NCBI GenBank assembly: GCA_000697665.1
Contig: KL197717.1
Coordinates: 538,761 to 602,760 of the forward strand
Direction: 5' to 3'
Source: Jaapia argillacea MUCL 33604
Lineage: Eukaryota; Basidiomycota; Agaricomycetes; Jaapiales; Jaapiaceae
Length of the DNA: 64,000 nucleotides
Below the pieces are notes generated by a model. It worked only from the letters and a program-made list of their open reading frames with translations. It was not told the origin of the DNA and made no database searches. A program made the translations under genes and the position numbers. Below are positions 21,182 to 32,305 of the stretch, one piece after another; the first letter of the stretch is position 1; every line of letters begins with the position of its first letter.

Positions 21182-21820
21182 ATGTCTTTGCTCTCTCTGT
21201 GACCTTAGGATATCCCCTGCAGTTAATGGAAAGTGGATGGTCGTCTCCGGCGAAGAATTTGGGCTCAAGGATGAAGATAGCTCAACCTTCGGCCTTCACG
21301 GTAGCAAAGTCAAGTTTTCACCTTCGGACCATCATGGTTGTCTTATGGCGTTGCGCCATCACTGCATCTCGCACCCACCTCCGGCGACCATTTGATTCCG
21401 AGTCTCAAGTCCACAGGCGGAATGGACATCATCTCCACAACGTTTCTCCGATGCTTCCTGATTACCAGGTTATGCTCACGCAAAGTTTGATAGCATACTT
21501 ACTGGGCGCGTCCAATCTCAAACGCCAGCTATGCTTCTTCACATCTTGGTTTGATTTGGGATACGCAACTCCATACCAGCTGACAGTGGCCTATAGTTAG
21601 CGCAGCACTCGGAACTCAAGCGCAGTCCCCACTAATTGGTCTCGGCAGCCTCATTCACCTGAACCGCCGTCGAGTCTATCACCGCCGACTCCAAGACGTC
21701 ACCACCAACCTTCATAACGACGCAAGGCACAACGTTTTGAGCGCCCATGGCGAGTACAAAGCCTGGTTGTTACTTATCGCATTAGACCTATAGACTTCTT
21801 CTCCATAACCTCACCACATC
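21182..21820. other. Intergenic region, no supported gene
   Basis: Lies between uS5m and the dioxygenase-like gene, both on the plus strand, so it contains one 3' and one 5' flank. Short frames exist on both strands, including a 38-codon minus-strand frame starting MGAQNVVPCVVMKVGGDV (about 21630-21750), which is too short to claim. Confidence 0.5.
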
Positions 21821-22830
21821 ATGGCGAAGGAACTTGCACCGGAGATCAAAGTCCCCCTGCTCACCAGGCTGCTCTCTATCGTCTACCTGCTATGGGTTCA
21901 TTTCGTATCAGAGAATATATTTGTGTGGTCTTGGATTCAAGGCAAGCGCAATATCCAGGCAGATATAGTCGGTACGAGTCGCTTTCGACTTTAACTTCTG
22001 CTTTATCCGCCGTCGTCTAAGCCTCTTCCTCTTCTCTCAGGTCCTGCGTATGTACTTGGTGCTCCAAACCGTCAGCTTGAAGAAGGCAAGGCCATACTGG
22101 CCACAACCGCCGAGCTTAAAGGTACCGTTTCTCCACGATCGACCCTTACGAACCCGAATGATTGTGTTTAAAGCCTCCATCCCCTGCATTGTTGACATCC
22201 AAGTCTTGGACAGCGATCGAAAACCGATCCCCCACCTTTCCGTCGATTGGTGGCAGGCAAGGCCAGTGTTCCTTTCTTAAAATCCCCATGATTTACCACC
22301 GTCTTGCAGACCGATACCAAGGGAGTATACAGTTTCAGCAAGTACAACCTTCGCGGCAAGATGATGACGGATGACAATGGCAGACTGGAAATTCTGACTG
22401 TTCCCCCGCATGATTATGGTGTCTCGATCATTCGTCGAATTGCCCATTATCACCTCACGCTACAACCGACGTCTTCTCGATTTTACGCTCTGACTTCTCA
22501 GTTGTACTTTTGTGCCAGAAACGATCCCAGGGTGATCGACGCCGATATGTGAGTATTCCAATTTCACGTTTGGTAGCTCCGCGTGTCTGAAGTTGACGCT
22601 GCGATGTTTTCTGTTTTAGGGTGAACTTTTCCCGAAGGAAAAACTTGCTGAAGGCGTGGTGTATCCCAGAGAATAATGGTGGCAAACCCTTCCTGGACCT
22701 CCCTCCCCTTGCTGCCGAAGACGCCGAAATGGGGAAGAAAGTCGCTTGGTGGAATAAAAAGTTGGCGGAACTTGGTGACTTTAAGGTGGCTGTTGGGGGG
22801 CACACTGAGTTTGTCTTGACGTCGAAGTGA
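21821..22830 (+). CDS. Intradiol ring-cleavage dioxygenase-like protein
   Basis: Predicted non-haem iron(III) enzyme that opens catechol-type rings between the two hydroxyls. The exons read MAKELAPEIKVPLLTRLLSI (start 21821), GPAYVLGAPNRQLEEGKAIL, SIPCIVDIQVLDSDRKPIPH with LSVDWWQ, then TDTKGVYSFSKYNLRGKMMT, the ring-cleavage core, and MVNFSRRKNLLKAWCIPENN. All four expected metal ligands are visible: Tyr in TKGVYSF, Tyr in PPHDYG, and two His in IAHYHL. The intron at 22257-22309 appears to be GC-AG (gcaagg to ttgcag), since only that splice restores WWQTDTKG. Agaricomycetes carry many such 'aromatic compound dioxygenase' paralogues. No signal peptide is obvious; the N-terminus has a hydrophobic helix (LLSIVYLLWVHFV), possibly a membrane anchor. 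The substrate is unknown. Confidence 0.85.
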
Positions 22831-23405
22831 TTTAGGCGTTGACCACCTCCGTTGACATTAATCGTTGGGTTTGAATACCCAGCCCCTTCTCCCGAGTCGT
22901 ACTTATTGGCGTTATCCGAGGCCCTGTAACAGCTTGTATAGTAGTGTGTATCCAACGACCTCGTCCAGGGTTGAGCGTTATCGGTTGCAGTTCTAGGAGC
23001 CCTTTTCAAGCGAAGAGATCGCGTGGGATGTCATCTCCCGGTGATGACGCCGTTGGCGAGTCGCCAAAGAGCAAAGTTCGATCCAACTTCTGCAGCTGTC
23101 CTTCAACCTATACAAGTTTCTCGGGATATCTTCTCGATCGGCTTCAAGTTGCCTCCGTTCACAAAATCCCGGTTCTGCTAGGTGTCGAGATTGCAAACGC
23201 GCACCCAAGATGGACTTGTTGCAGGATATCGGGATGAAACCAAGGTACAACTCCTATTCATCAGTGTGCGTATCGACTTACAGTACTGTGTTACCACAAC
23301 CAAACCAAGGAATTCGAGTCAACATCGATTTACAGAATGAAACGGATTGAAAATGAATCAGGTAATTGGTATGCATAGTTGAGAGGATCCTCCCCTCCCA
23401 AAGTG
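22831..23405. other. Intergenic region between convergent genes
   Basis: Between the dioxygenase-like gene and the SET gene, both 3' ends facing. No gene, repeat or RNA is recognised. Confidence 0.55.
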
Positions 23406-24426
23406 CTAAACGTCATCAGGCGGTGATAACTTCATTCTACGCCCCATCCCCGCCGCCATGTGCGACCTCGGGTTCTCCATATACTTTCTAAACTTCTCGA
23501 CGCCGTCATAATCAACACCCCCGCTCAGGATAGCTGCCTCATAAGCCTTCCGAGCCCACATCTTCGCGCTCTGGAAGTCTGAGGAGGCGACGCAGAATTG
23601 AAATGCATCGTACGAAAGAGTGTCTTCGTACAAGGCTATCCCTTCGCTTCTGAGTAAGGCGAGTGCTGTCTTCACCTGCGCGGAAGATTGTGGATCAATG
23701 TTAAGTTTCAGAGTTGAACGTCACGTTCCGTACTCACCTTTCTCACTCCGTCCGCCGGGAGACTATGACAAGCAGGGATCTCGTCGATGAGCCGTTGGAT
23801 GGTTTGCCGTCTCCTATCGCTCTCCTTGAGTTCCTTGCCTACCCTGCCGCAGGCTTCGCAGTGACAGTCAAACCCGAACTTCTCCTTCAACAGCCTCCTT
23901 CTTTTGTCTCGAACATCCAGCATACCTGTGTAACAGAGGTACAGCTCCTCTCCTTCTGCAATGTCCCTCAGCGCATGGATACTGATAACCTTCTTGCTGT
24001 TGATCCAGCAATTATTGACGTTCGGCGTGCAAGACGAATTAAATCGTGACGCTTGCAAGAATATCCCTGCCCTATCTGCCCTCAAGCCGAGCTCAGCGTT
24101 GTTCTCGCCGCAAGGCAACGCATTCGTCTCGAAAATACCGAGTAAAGGTGGGAGCTGAGCCTGATGGCAGTTGGATAAAGCTAGGTACTGTTCTTGTTCA
24201 TGCTTCGTCAACAGGGAGAGTGACCTTGCGATTGTATGGGCGCTGCGTGCGATCGATTGGGTGAAGAGAGGTGATTCTGAGAGGATCTCTTCTCCTTGTG
24301 CGATGGGACGCGTAGCGATCACACCCAAGCCCTTGTGTGGAAGTGGTTGGATGGTGAAAGGTTCTTTTCAAATCATTTAGTCCTCTATCCGCTGCATGGG
24401 GAGCATCTGGACTCACTGTCGTTCAT
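23406..24426 (-). CDS. SET-domain protein (putative protein lysine methyltransferase)
   Basis: Three exons. The first is only 10 nt (24417-24426, M N D plus one base), joined over a 53-bp intron (24364-24416) to give MNDKPFTIQPLPHKGLGVIA, the usual start of a fungal SET domain (cofactor-binding GxG in KGLGV). Later SET motifs are RFNSSCTPNVNNCW (NHxCxPN-type, His replaced by Ser) and DIAEGEELYLCYTG with the catalytic-site tyrosine, followed by a post-SET cysteine cluster FDCHCEACG. A last exon after gtgagt...cgcag adds VKTALALLRSEGIALYEDTL and a helical tail resembling the TPR-like end of SMYD/Set5-type proteins. There is no MYND finger. The substrate, histone or non-histone, is unknown. The Ser in place of His in the NHSC motif is a common variant in this fungal group. 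Confidence 0.87.
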
Positions 24427-26632
24427 GGTAACTGATTCTAAAGCTCGGGATCTAGCTCTCCAAGACAGCCCGGACGTCCATTTGAAGGGATGTAGGCCTG
24501 GCCAACGCCTCGTGTAGGGTGCCTTCTCTCGGTTTAGCGCCTTTGGCCCAGTTTCGTGATAACCCTTGCGCCCCTTGCGCTGACGGCCATCAATTTCGCC
24601 GCCTGGACCGCGGTGATTGGCAGGTCGTTGCTATCAACATCTGACCCTCGGTAACTCACGCCCTCTCGTATGGGTTGCCGGGGAATATGCAGCCTTGCTA
24701 TGGTGCAAGTTGACAACATCCCGACCAAGGCATTCACGAAGCTACGCACAAGCGACTGCATCCACCCCCAGGTCTTCTGGGAGCTCACGGAGGTGGTTCT
24801 CATTCTTGATGCCCAAGGGGAAGACTATATCTGCTGCTCATCGACTTGCCTTTTCCAAGACTTCTCTGCGTTCCACTCATGCCGTGAGTAATACTAATAG
24901 TGAATGGTCATTGTTATTTCACAATCGATGAACCCACGCCAAGTAGGTGCAGCCTATCTACGACAGTTGAAATACTTGAACGAATCAGCGAAACAGCTAC
25001 ACAAAACTCCAACCAGCTGGTGTGGGATGCATGTTGGTGCCGCCTCTTCCTTAGGCCACTCCCGAGAGGTGGGCCCTCTCTGTGAATTGGAGCGGCCACG
25101 GCCGCGAGTCCGATGGTGAGGCCAGGAGTACAAACGTATCTCACGGGAACCAGCGACGAATTTCATGACAGCAGATAAACTGCGCGGCCCCTTGCAGGCC
25201 TTGAGGTCGGGTACGTTTCGCTCTGGTGACTTCATTGATCCGATATGCAAAGCAATAAATCGCATAAGTTTGGAACGAGGACGTCCCCGGCTGAATAGAA
25301 ACATAGGTACCAGCCTGAGACAAAAGTCAGCTGTGGAATGGCAGGATTTGAACTTGGTTTGGCCAGGGCCTGACCATGCGGGATGCGAACGGATGTTGGT
25401 CATCTTGCAATCCTATTGGGTGGCTGCTTCAGGCTTCAACACCTCAGCAGTTCAGGGGTCACAAAGACTCCTCCCATAGAGGTATCTGGCGGCCGTACAA
25501 TTTGTAGTATGGTAGTATACTATTGAGCCATGATGACAGGATCGCACCGGTTGGACCCAGCAGTCAACCTGAATCTGAATCTGTAATTCGGGGATGAGGG
25601 TCAAAGATATCGCATGAATCTGTACTCACTCAGCACGCCTTCCTCGAGCGGGAAAGGCGTCGATTGGGGTGGCGAAACCGAGGCGTCGGGAGGTCTGCTG
25701 CCAGTTCAGGTCCTTCCATACGCAACTCGTGATTGGTTGCGGGCTTGGAACCCGACTGCTTCAACTCAACGAGGTTCCAGGCCGGCGCCAATGAGAAAAG
25801 GGCAATGCACCGCCATGTGTGTCCTTTATTCTGGAAAACCATGATTTGACCTGGTGGCAGGACCAATAACAACTGTGTGTAGTTGGTGGCCGGCGAGTGG
25901 GAAGAGGAGGGGAAATCCGTCCACCAGTAAGAACTTGCGCGACTACCGCGACGAATGGGAAGATGGCCAGGCTGGATGGCCCAGTTCAACCAATGGTTCT
26001 ACGAGCTAAAGCCGGTGTCCGATTCGCCAACGCATCGTATGCGCGCCTTGAAATGGATATAGCAAGAAAACTGAGTGCCACTTGCCCACAACTTGCTGAG
26101 CATCTTGAAGATCCGTGAATCACAGCAAGATTCCGACACTAGTGGATAAAACTGATAGCGGAGCGTCCGTCCAACCTGATTTGCAGTCAAGTGATTACTC
26201 GTAGGTTTCTAAGTACTTGTATATAGGGGTATCATGGCCATTGCGAGACAAAGTCCAAATTGTCATCAGAATGGCAGTCAAGCCAGTAACCCTGCGTCTA
26301 CAATTACACTGATACCCAAAGGCCCAATTGAAGAGTCGTAAGAAACATTTTATATGCGGTCCATCAGCCGCCTCAATCCTCCTCGCCCCGCCCGGCGCGT
26401 GTATCGTGGCGGGCCATCAGTGTGACACGGGAGTGGTCGCAACGATCGTGCCATCTCGGTGTGAATCATAAACGACTCTGGGTGGGTGGAAGAAGTTGGT
26501 TGGAAGGGGGATGCGTCGAGTGACGGTCCGCGGTGGGATAAATGAAGACATCTGACGGGCTACGGAGCCCGTCCAATCTATCATCGTCGAGCAACATATC
26601 GCCAGTACTGTGAGTTAGGTGGCTTTAGAAGG
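24427..26632. other. Gene-poor stretch, no supported gene
   Basis: Many overlapping frames of 60-150 codons occur on both strands (longest 24954-25403 minus). Some look coding-like, for instance the minus frame ending at 24534 (ITAVQAAKLMAVSARGARVI) and 25141-25323 minus (AGTYVSIQPGTSSFQTYAIY), but none could be spliced into a known protein. The palindromic tagtatacta sits near 25513. This may be a decayed gene or a lineage-specific gene. Confidence 0.4.
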
Positions 26633-26931
26633 TCAAAGCATAAGCTTCCACGGCAGCTTTCTGAAGACATTAAGACCCACTTGGGTACCAGGCGTGGAGT
26701 CGTCTACAAAAATAGGGAACACAATCAGGGTCGTGTGGGTGATCCTGGAAAGCCACGAGACTCACGGGGCCTGATGCACTCCCATACGTCGACACCACGA
26801 CCTTTGGGATCCCATACTCCACACTGACTGTATATCGGCCAGTGAACATTCAACTCCCAGATACGTGTAGCGTTCGCAACGGTGGCAGGCATGTGAGTCC
26901 CTGAGGCTGTCGATGTAGTGGCTTGGGCCAT
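26633..26931 (-). CDS. Small hypothetical protein, two exons
   Basis: An ATG at 26931 opens MAQATTSTASGTHMPATVAN, followed by ATRIWELNVHWPIYSQCGVW and DPKGRGVDVWECIRP. A 62-bp intron (26704-26765, gtgagt to tttgtag) joins this to HDSTPGTQVGLNVFRKLPWK and ends LML at TGA 26633-26635, for about 78 residues. A TATA-like element (tataaaac on the minus strand, near 27028-27035) lies about 100 bp upstream, and the stretch between is pyrimidine-rich, like a fungal core promoter. No domain, signal peptide or membrane helix is recognised. The model rests on good splice signals, a plausible promoter and a balanced composition, not on homology. Confidence 0.4.
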
Positions 26932-29900
26932 TTTGACTGAATGTGAGGATGGGAGGTAGATGGAATAGGGTGGAATCTGACAGAGCAAAAGTATGCGGGA
27001 TCAAAGGATACTTGAGGAGACATGACTTGTTTTATATGTGGGCAAGGAAGGCAGTGACGCAGATGCAAGGAATCAAGAAGGCCGATGCGATCTCTCCAAC
27101 GGTTTGTTCTGCTTTGTCAGGCATTCCCACGCACCAAATTCGGCGCCGTCAAATAGGCAGGTCGGCCCCATCCACCCGTCTGTAAATCCGTTTCTCATCC
27201 GGATCGATCATCAAAGGTCGGCTTTTACGGACTGCTGCAATTTCTCTCAGCGACATCAATGGAGAAACCAGAGAAGAAATCATCCAAACGTGAGCTAGCT
27301 GCCTAAGGAAACCAAGAGAAGTCCTAATTGTGAAGATCGGGTTTAGTTCTGCTTCACATTCTTTCGAAATAGGGCCGCAGTAGCTCATCGCCTGCACATC
27401 TTCCTCCCCATGCCCGCGATTCTCCAGTAGCCACACCCCGGTTGCACTGGCTTGTCAGCAATTTCCAATCCGATTGCTTATGATGATAGATTGATGGCAC
27501 CCTCGCTTCAAGTTGAATCCCTACTGGTGGAGGCAAGCAAGGTCACATCGCCTTGTCTCAACGCGGTTTGTTCCCCCTTGACCTCCATGTCGACGTCATC
27601 CAGGCATTGGGACTCTGCAAAAACAACCCCACCCCCCTTTACAACGAGGGTGGACTCGTTGCAACATTCACCACATACTTTCCCAAGATCCGCGACAAAA
27701 ACTCGCTTCCTCAGGTATAATTACGGCCCCAAACTTCAAAAGGGCTTGTGTCGACCTGATGGATGCGCTGATATGACTATGGTGAGACCATCGTTCTCTT
27801 CTTTAGCGTCTGGCCAACTTTTCGTGTCCAGTGATGTCATTCGGTTCTCCCATGCATTCTCTATGCACGGCTACAGAAGCCTCTGAATGATACGTCACTG
27901 CCTCGTGTTCTCTCCGTGGCCGAAACTCGGACTTCTCTCTGCTACTGATCACCGGACAAAGTAGGACTCAAATAGCAAAGTCTGCCTCGATAATTGTGAC
28001 AAACTTTCACCTCTTACGTGGTGATCTTAACCGCCGGCTGTTAAAGATTTTACGGGATACGCTCCTCGCAATTCCTCCTCCGAGAGTGTACTCTTGCACA
28101 TCCAGCCATACCACGCGGCCCCGAAGATTCAAAAACCGGTCAATTATCCACTCGGTTGTCATCATCCAACCTCGATCAAGTGGCTTCTTATCGATTTAGC
28201 TTTCTCATATAAAGCATCATTGTCCGTCGCCTCGGGTGACGTCGGTCCCCATTACCCAGCGTCACTTGGGAGCTATGCGAACACTCACAATCTTTGTCGA
28301 CCATCGCGTTCTCAAGCCCCAGCGTCGAGACTCTCGTCAACCATGATTTGAATCCGTATCTGACGAACGTTCCGATACTCCACGCCGACGACGTTTTCAC
28401 CACTGTCAGAATGATTCATCTTTGTCTAGACCTCGCGGTGATTCTCGTATCAACCCTCCTGCCCGTCCTGCCATGAGTCTGCCTCCCACTCGCATTACTT
28501 CCTCGGCTTGGTGGTACGTCCGCTTCGGTCTATCTATGGTCTCATTAATACATTTGAATTGTTTCCATGTTTTGAACTCTTTCCAGTGCCGAGCTATAAC
28601 TGCAAGGGACCCGAGCTACGCTGTCCCGGTGATTCCGCACATTCCTGTTAAAATCCGCCACACTTCAGTGGGCGCGTCCTCACGATCTCGGTGTCAGTCG
28701 CGATTCATTCGCCACACCGGGCTTGATCGATTTCCCAACCTTTTCTGCGAACCCGGCGAGATCCCCTAGCCATTCGGGTATACGCCTGCTGTGCCTATTC
28801 ATATCAACTCCTGCTGTACCTATTCATATCAACACCCATTCCCCATCGTGGCAGAACAAGAATAATACAGCCATATCAACCACTATTCAGCCATTTTAGC
28901 GGCGGTGTCTGATCAACTGCGCAGTCTATTCGCACAGAAGCAAGTGCTTCCCGCCATCTTTGGGGTACAGGAGGCCTTCGCAAGGTGATGGGTTCTTGTA
29001 TACACTCTGAATGACAGTTGTTCTGACTTTCCCGCAGCACCCTGCCCACCCTCACCCTGACCAGTTACTCGGGTTAATGTGGGAGTCCTGAGGTGTGTGA
29101 TCAGGTACTATACAGAAGTCGAGCTTCCTGCACCGAACTTCACGACCTTGGGAGGTTACATTCGGTGTTCTATCTTTTACCGTACTCACGGTGAGCTGGA
29201 ATTAGTAAAAGTGTTGGAAAGATTTGTCGAATAGATGCCGCATCAAGTCTGTTCGTAGTATGTTTCGTGTTGGCTATCGTGCTATAACGGAACTAGAGAA
29301 CCTAAACTGCCCGACGATGTTACCAAGAAACGGTAAACAAGAGGTTTAAGGCGGCGTAGAACTACTAGAAGATCCTCGGGTTGACAGAGATGTTATAGAA
29401 GGTCTGCTCGTGCCTCCAATCTACACAGCAACCACTCCCACGTCAACTATACCTATACAACGTTCACGCGGCACTGGGCGCCTGGTACTCTTGAGCTTGG
29501 CCAAGTAGAACGTAGCTTCGGTGGGATTCAAGGGTGTGAACTTGAACCGAAGACCGCCCGATCTACTACTGGTCAGTGTCTTCTCGGGCTTCTGCCATTA
29601 TCGGTTGGAAGGATCGATATATCGACCCGGTGGCAAGTAGATGGCTGCTGGCGGTGCTACATAGAGAATCGGCTCCGGAGAAGGTCATGCAGGGTAAGCA
29701 AACACTCACGACAGCTTTCCAAAGTAGGCGAAGACTTGATCACACGATGAAACCTGATAGGCTACGAACCGTCATACAGCGTACCGGATAGATGTCGAAG
29801 CTCGAAGAGTTGGGGGTTTTGTAAATCTCTCTTCCTCGTTCACAATACGGAGGAGCGGAAGATGGCGAAATGAAACGCCACGGAGAACTCGCTGGATCTC

Positions 29901-30341
29901 TCCCAGGCTGTTCCCCACTTGGCATGAGTGGGGAAGATCAGCGTTCCTACAAACATGAGTCCTCAACTTCTCAGGGGATAATTTATATCCGACCCACCTT
30001 GCCGACGATGTGTTTCACTCCATTATGAATCGAGAAGACGTGCTGCAATCTTGATGGGATGTGGAAGTGGAGTCTTCGAGTCAGGGTAAGTATGGCGTCC
30101 TGGGCGTTACGTTGTCCTAAAATTGAAAAAGATGAGTGAAATCTATCAGGAATGTGCTCTACCGACATCCAACATCCAGACGACGCAAAGGTGACTGTGG
30201 GAGGGAGCAGAAATTGATCGGAATGTCGAGTAAGTGTGACGTGACACTAATCACGCGTCCTGTGACTACTCTTTAAAACGAACCGTCACGTCGAGTCCTT
30301 GCTTCGCACTACCACCACAACCCAACTTCAGTTGTCCGTCC
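26932..30341. other. Gene-poor stretch, mostly without recognisable features
   Basis: About 3.4 kb with no frame above about 145 codons and no domain I can name. It contains a tandem duplication of 25 bp (28785-28834) and a minus-strand candidate near 29980-30175 in which gtagag...tttag and gtgggt...tgtag introns could join short exons (MLDVG, then QRNAQDAILTLTRRLHFHIP, and so on) into a peptide of only about 46 residues. I judge that too weak for a gene call. The part next to 30341 must hold the promoter of the C2H2 gene, where ctttaaaa lies at 30271-30278. Confidence 0.4.
28785..28834. repeat. Tandem repeat, two copies of a 25-bp unit
   Basis: Two adjacent copies of a 25-bp unit (cctgctgtRcctattcatat plus caacW) differ at only two positions. 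They lie in a gene-free stretch. Such a short duplication is most simply a replication slippage or end-joining product. Confidence 0.8.
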
Positions 30342-32099
30342 ATGCCAAAATCCAGAGCCAACAAGAATCATGGTGTCTCTCCCTTATTTAAAGTCTCAGA
30401 TGGTCGTAGAAAGCCTCAGCAAATTCGCGCTGGTTCTGGGGATACTCCACCGACCATGATGAACGTGTTTCGACTCGATCCCTTTTCCGAGTCCACAAGC
30501 ATTCCCTCGGCGACTGGAATCCTGCCATTTGAAGCAATAGGTCCGGAGGAGATGTTCTCGCACAATTTCCAGGTCTACCCTGAAGAACAAGAGCCAGTCG
30601 AACGCGAAGCAACCCTTGCGAATGCCGAATTGTTCGATACGCGATCCTTCTTTGTTGCCTCTCGAGACGAGATTAACTACCATCTATCGGATCTATCGCC
30701 TATTTCCACACTTTCTTCCCTCTCATCCGACTCTCCGCCTCTATATGCGCCCTCCCCCATTCCGGTCTACCTTGCCCAGGACGAAAAATGCGTATTCCCG
30801 GAAGCTTTTACCAACCACGTTGATTTGAACGAAATTCCACGCGTTTCCCCCCAAGATATCACGCATATATCCCCTCAAGAGCTTTGTGTCGAACACTCCG
30901 ACCGTAATGACAGACCCTCTGCTTTCTGTTCCGCTTACCCCGATTACCCCCAGCGCCGACTCTGGTCCCTGCGTCTTTCCATCCCCAGTCTCTGGCTACA
31001 CGCGAAGATTCCATTGATTCTCCCTCAATCGCATCGTTCTCCCCGAATATCGAAGATGGGCTATCGTCTCATCACTATCTCTTGCCACCTTACTCCGTCC
31101 TTCCCATGTGGCCTATCTCTTCCTACAACAATCATACCTCTTCCTCGCTGGACCCCGACCGTAATTCAGGATCTTCAGGCTTGAACTTGCCCAATAGAGA
31201 TTTTGTTTTCCAGTTTGACGCTCAAGTTCACATTCAAGTTCAGACCAAAGAGGCACCTACCGTCAAAAATGGAACAGCGAAGATTCGAAAGCAAAACCAA
31301 GATGTGACAAAAGTCACGCGATCATTGAAGAAGAACGAAAAAGGACGTCACGTCTGTCCACTATGCCCAAGGAAATTCAATCTCGCAAATGGACTGAGCA
31401 TACACCTCAAATGGCATCGAAATCAGAACGCCAAAGCCGAAACTATGCGTACGTACAAAAGTTCCCCTTCGCTCATCCATCCCTAGACCCGCTCACGTCA
31501 TTGATCCAACTAAATTCTCGTTGCTCAGATGCCAAGCCAGTCACTTTCGACGTTGAAGCGTCGAAGTCAGGAGACAAGTCACCCTCCAAAGCTCGTCAAG
31601 CCCAATCTCAGTTCGAAACTCCTACTCAGTTGATGCACCGCCTGTACAACCCCCCCTATACCACAACTCCGCTCCAACTTCACAGTATTCGGAGGGTTTC
31701 TGGAGACCCTCCCTTCCCCAGGTTCCTCGATAGAGCTGCGACCGACAATAGCAGTACTGTAAGTCACCTTCAACCCATGGTGACTCGGTGCATACAGTTT
31801 GGTTGTCAATTGATTGACCTACGCTTCCCCTCCAGAATATTGTACCACCAACCTTACAATACCCATATACCATGTTCCCGGCGATCAATTATCTACCCCA
31901 ACCCCTCAATCACCCCAGTCACCGACCGGACTTTGCGTCGAATGCAGCTCGTTACCATCTTCAGGATCGGCATCTCCCGTTTGTGCCCTATTATCCTCAG
32001 CCCCCCAGCGGTCCAGCAAACAATCATCATTCTTCTCCCTCAGTATCCTTACAACACCTCCGGCCGCTTCTCGCTCCGAAACCTCCGCACTCCCACTAG
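30342..32099 (+). CDS. C2H2 zinc-finger protein, putative transcription factor
   Basis: Four exons. The first (from 30342) reads MPKSRANKNHGVSPLFKVSD and has a disordered Ser/Pro-rich region. A 50-bp intron (30904-30953) shifts the frame into LATREDSIDSPSIASFSPNI and the exon with one C2H2 finger, HVCPLCPRKFNLANGLSIHL with KWH, preceded by the basic stretch SLKKNEKGR. Introns 31449-31528 (80 bp) and 31759-31835 (77 bp) lead to a Pro/His/Tyr-rich tail ending APKPPHSH at TAG 32097-32099. The finger has the CxxC...HxxxH spacing and one unit only, so DNA binding may need a partner or a basic arm. The gene is convergent with the FAD monooxygenase, 206 bp apart. Targets are unknown. Confidence 0.8.
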
Positions 32100-32305
32100 A
32101 ACCGATTCTGGTGAAGACCAACGATTTGTCTCATAATGCATCGCCTCATTGTCGTTATCTGCGTTTGTGGTTAGAGAAAATGGTTTCCCCTTCACTTTCG
32201 ATGCCTTTTCCATCGACCTAGATTTACCAATCACCTATTCTTTTCCCCATGTGTTTGTGTTTAATACAGTATGTTGTAGCTCTCTCGTCACTCGTGTTGT
32301 ATGAT

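Noticed and set aside
21630-21750. 38-codon minus-strand frame starting MGAQNVVPCVVMKVGG
   Set aside because: Too short, no domain, no CaaX pheromone ending and no splice partner; likely chance.
25330-25365. tRNA-like T-arm (reverse complement contains gttcaaatcctgcca)
   Set aside because: No matching 5' acceptor stem, D arm or anticodon stem is found at the proper distance, so it does not fold into a cloverleaf.
29980-30180. Possible two-intron mini-gene on the minus strand
   Set aside because: The best splice combination gives only about 46 residues ending soon after the second intron, without homology or promoter.
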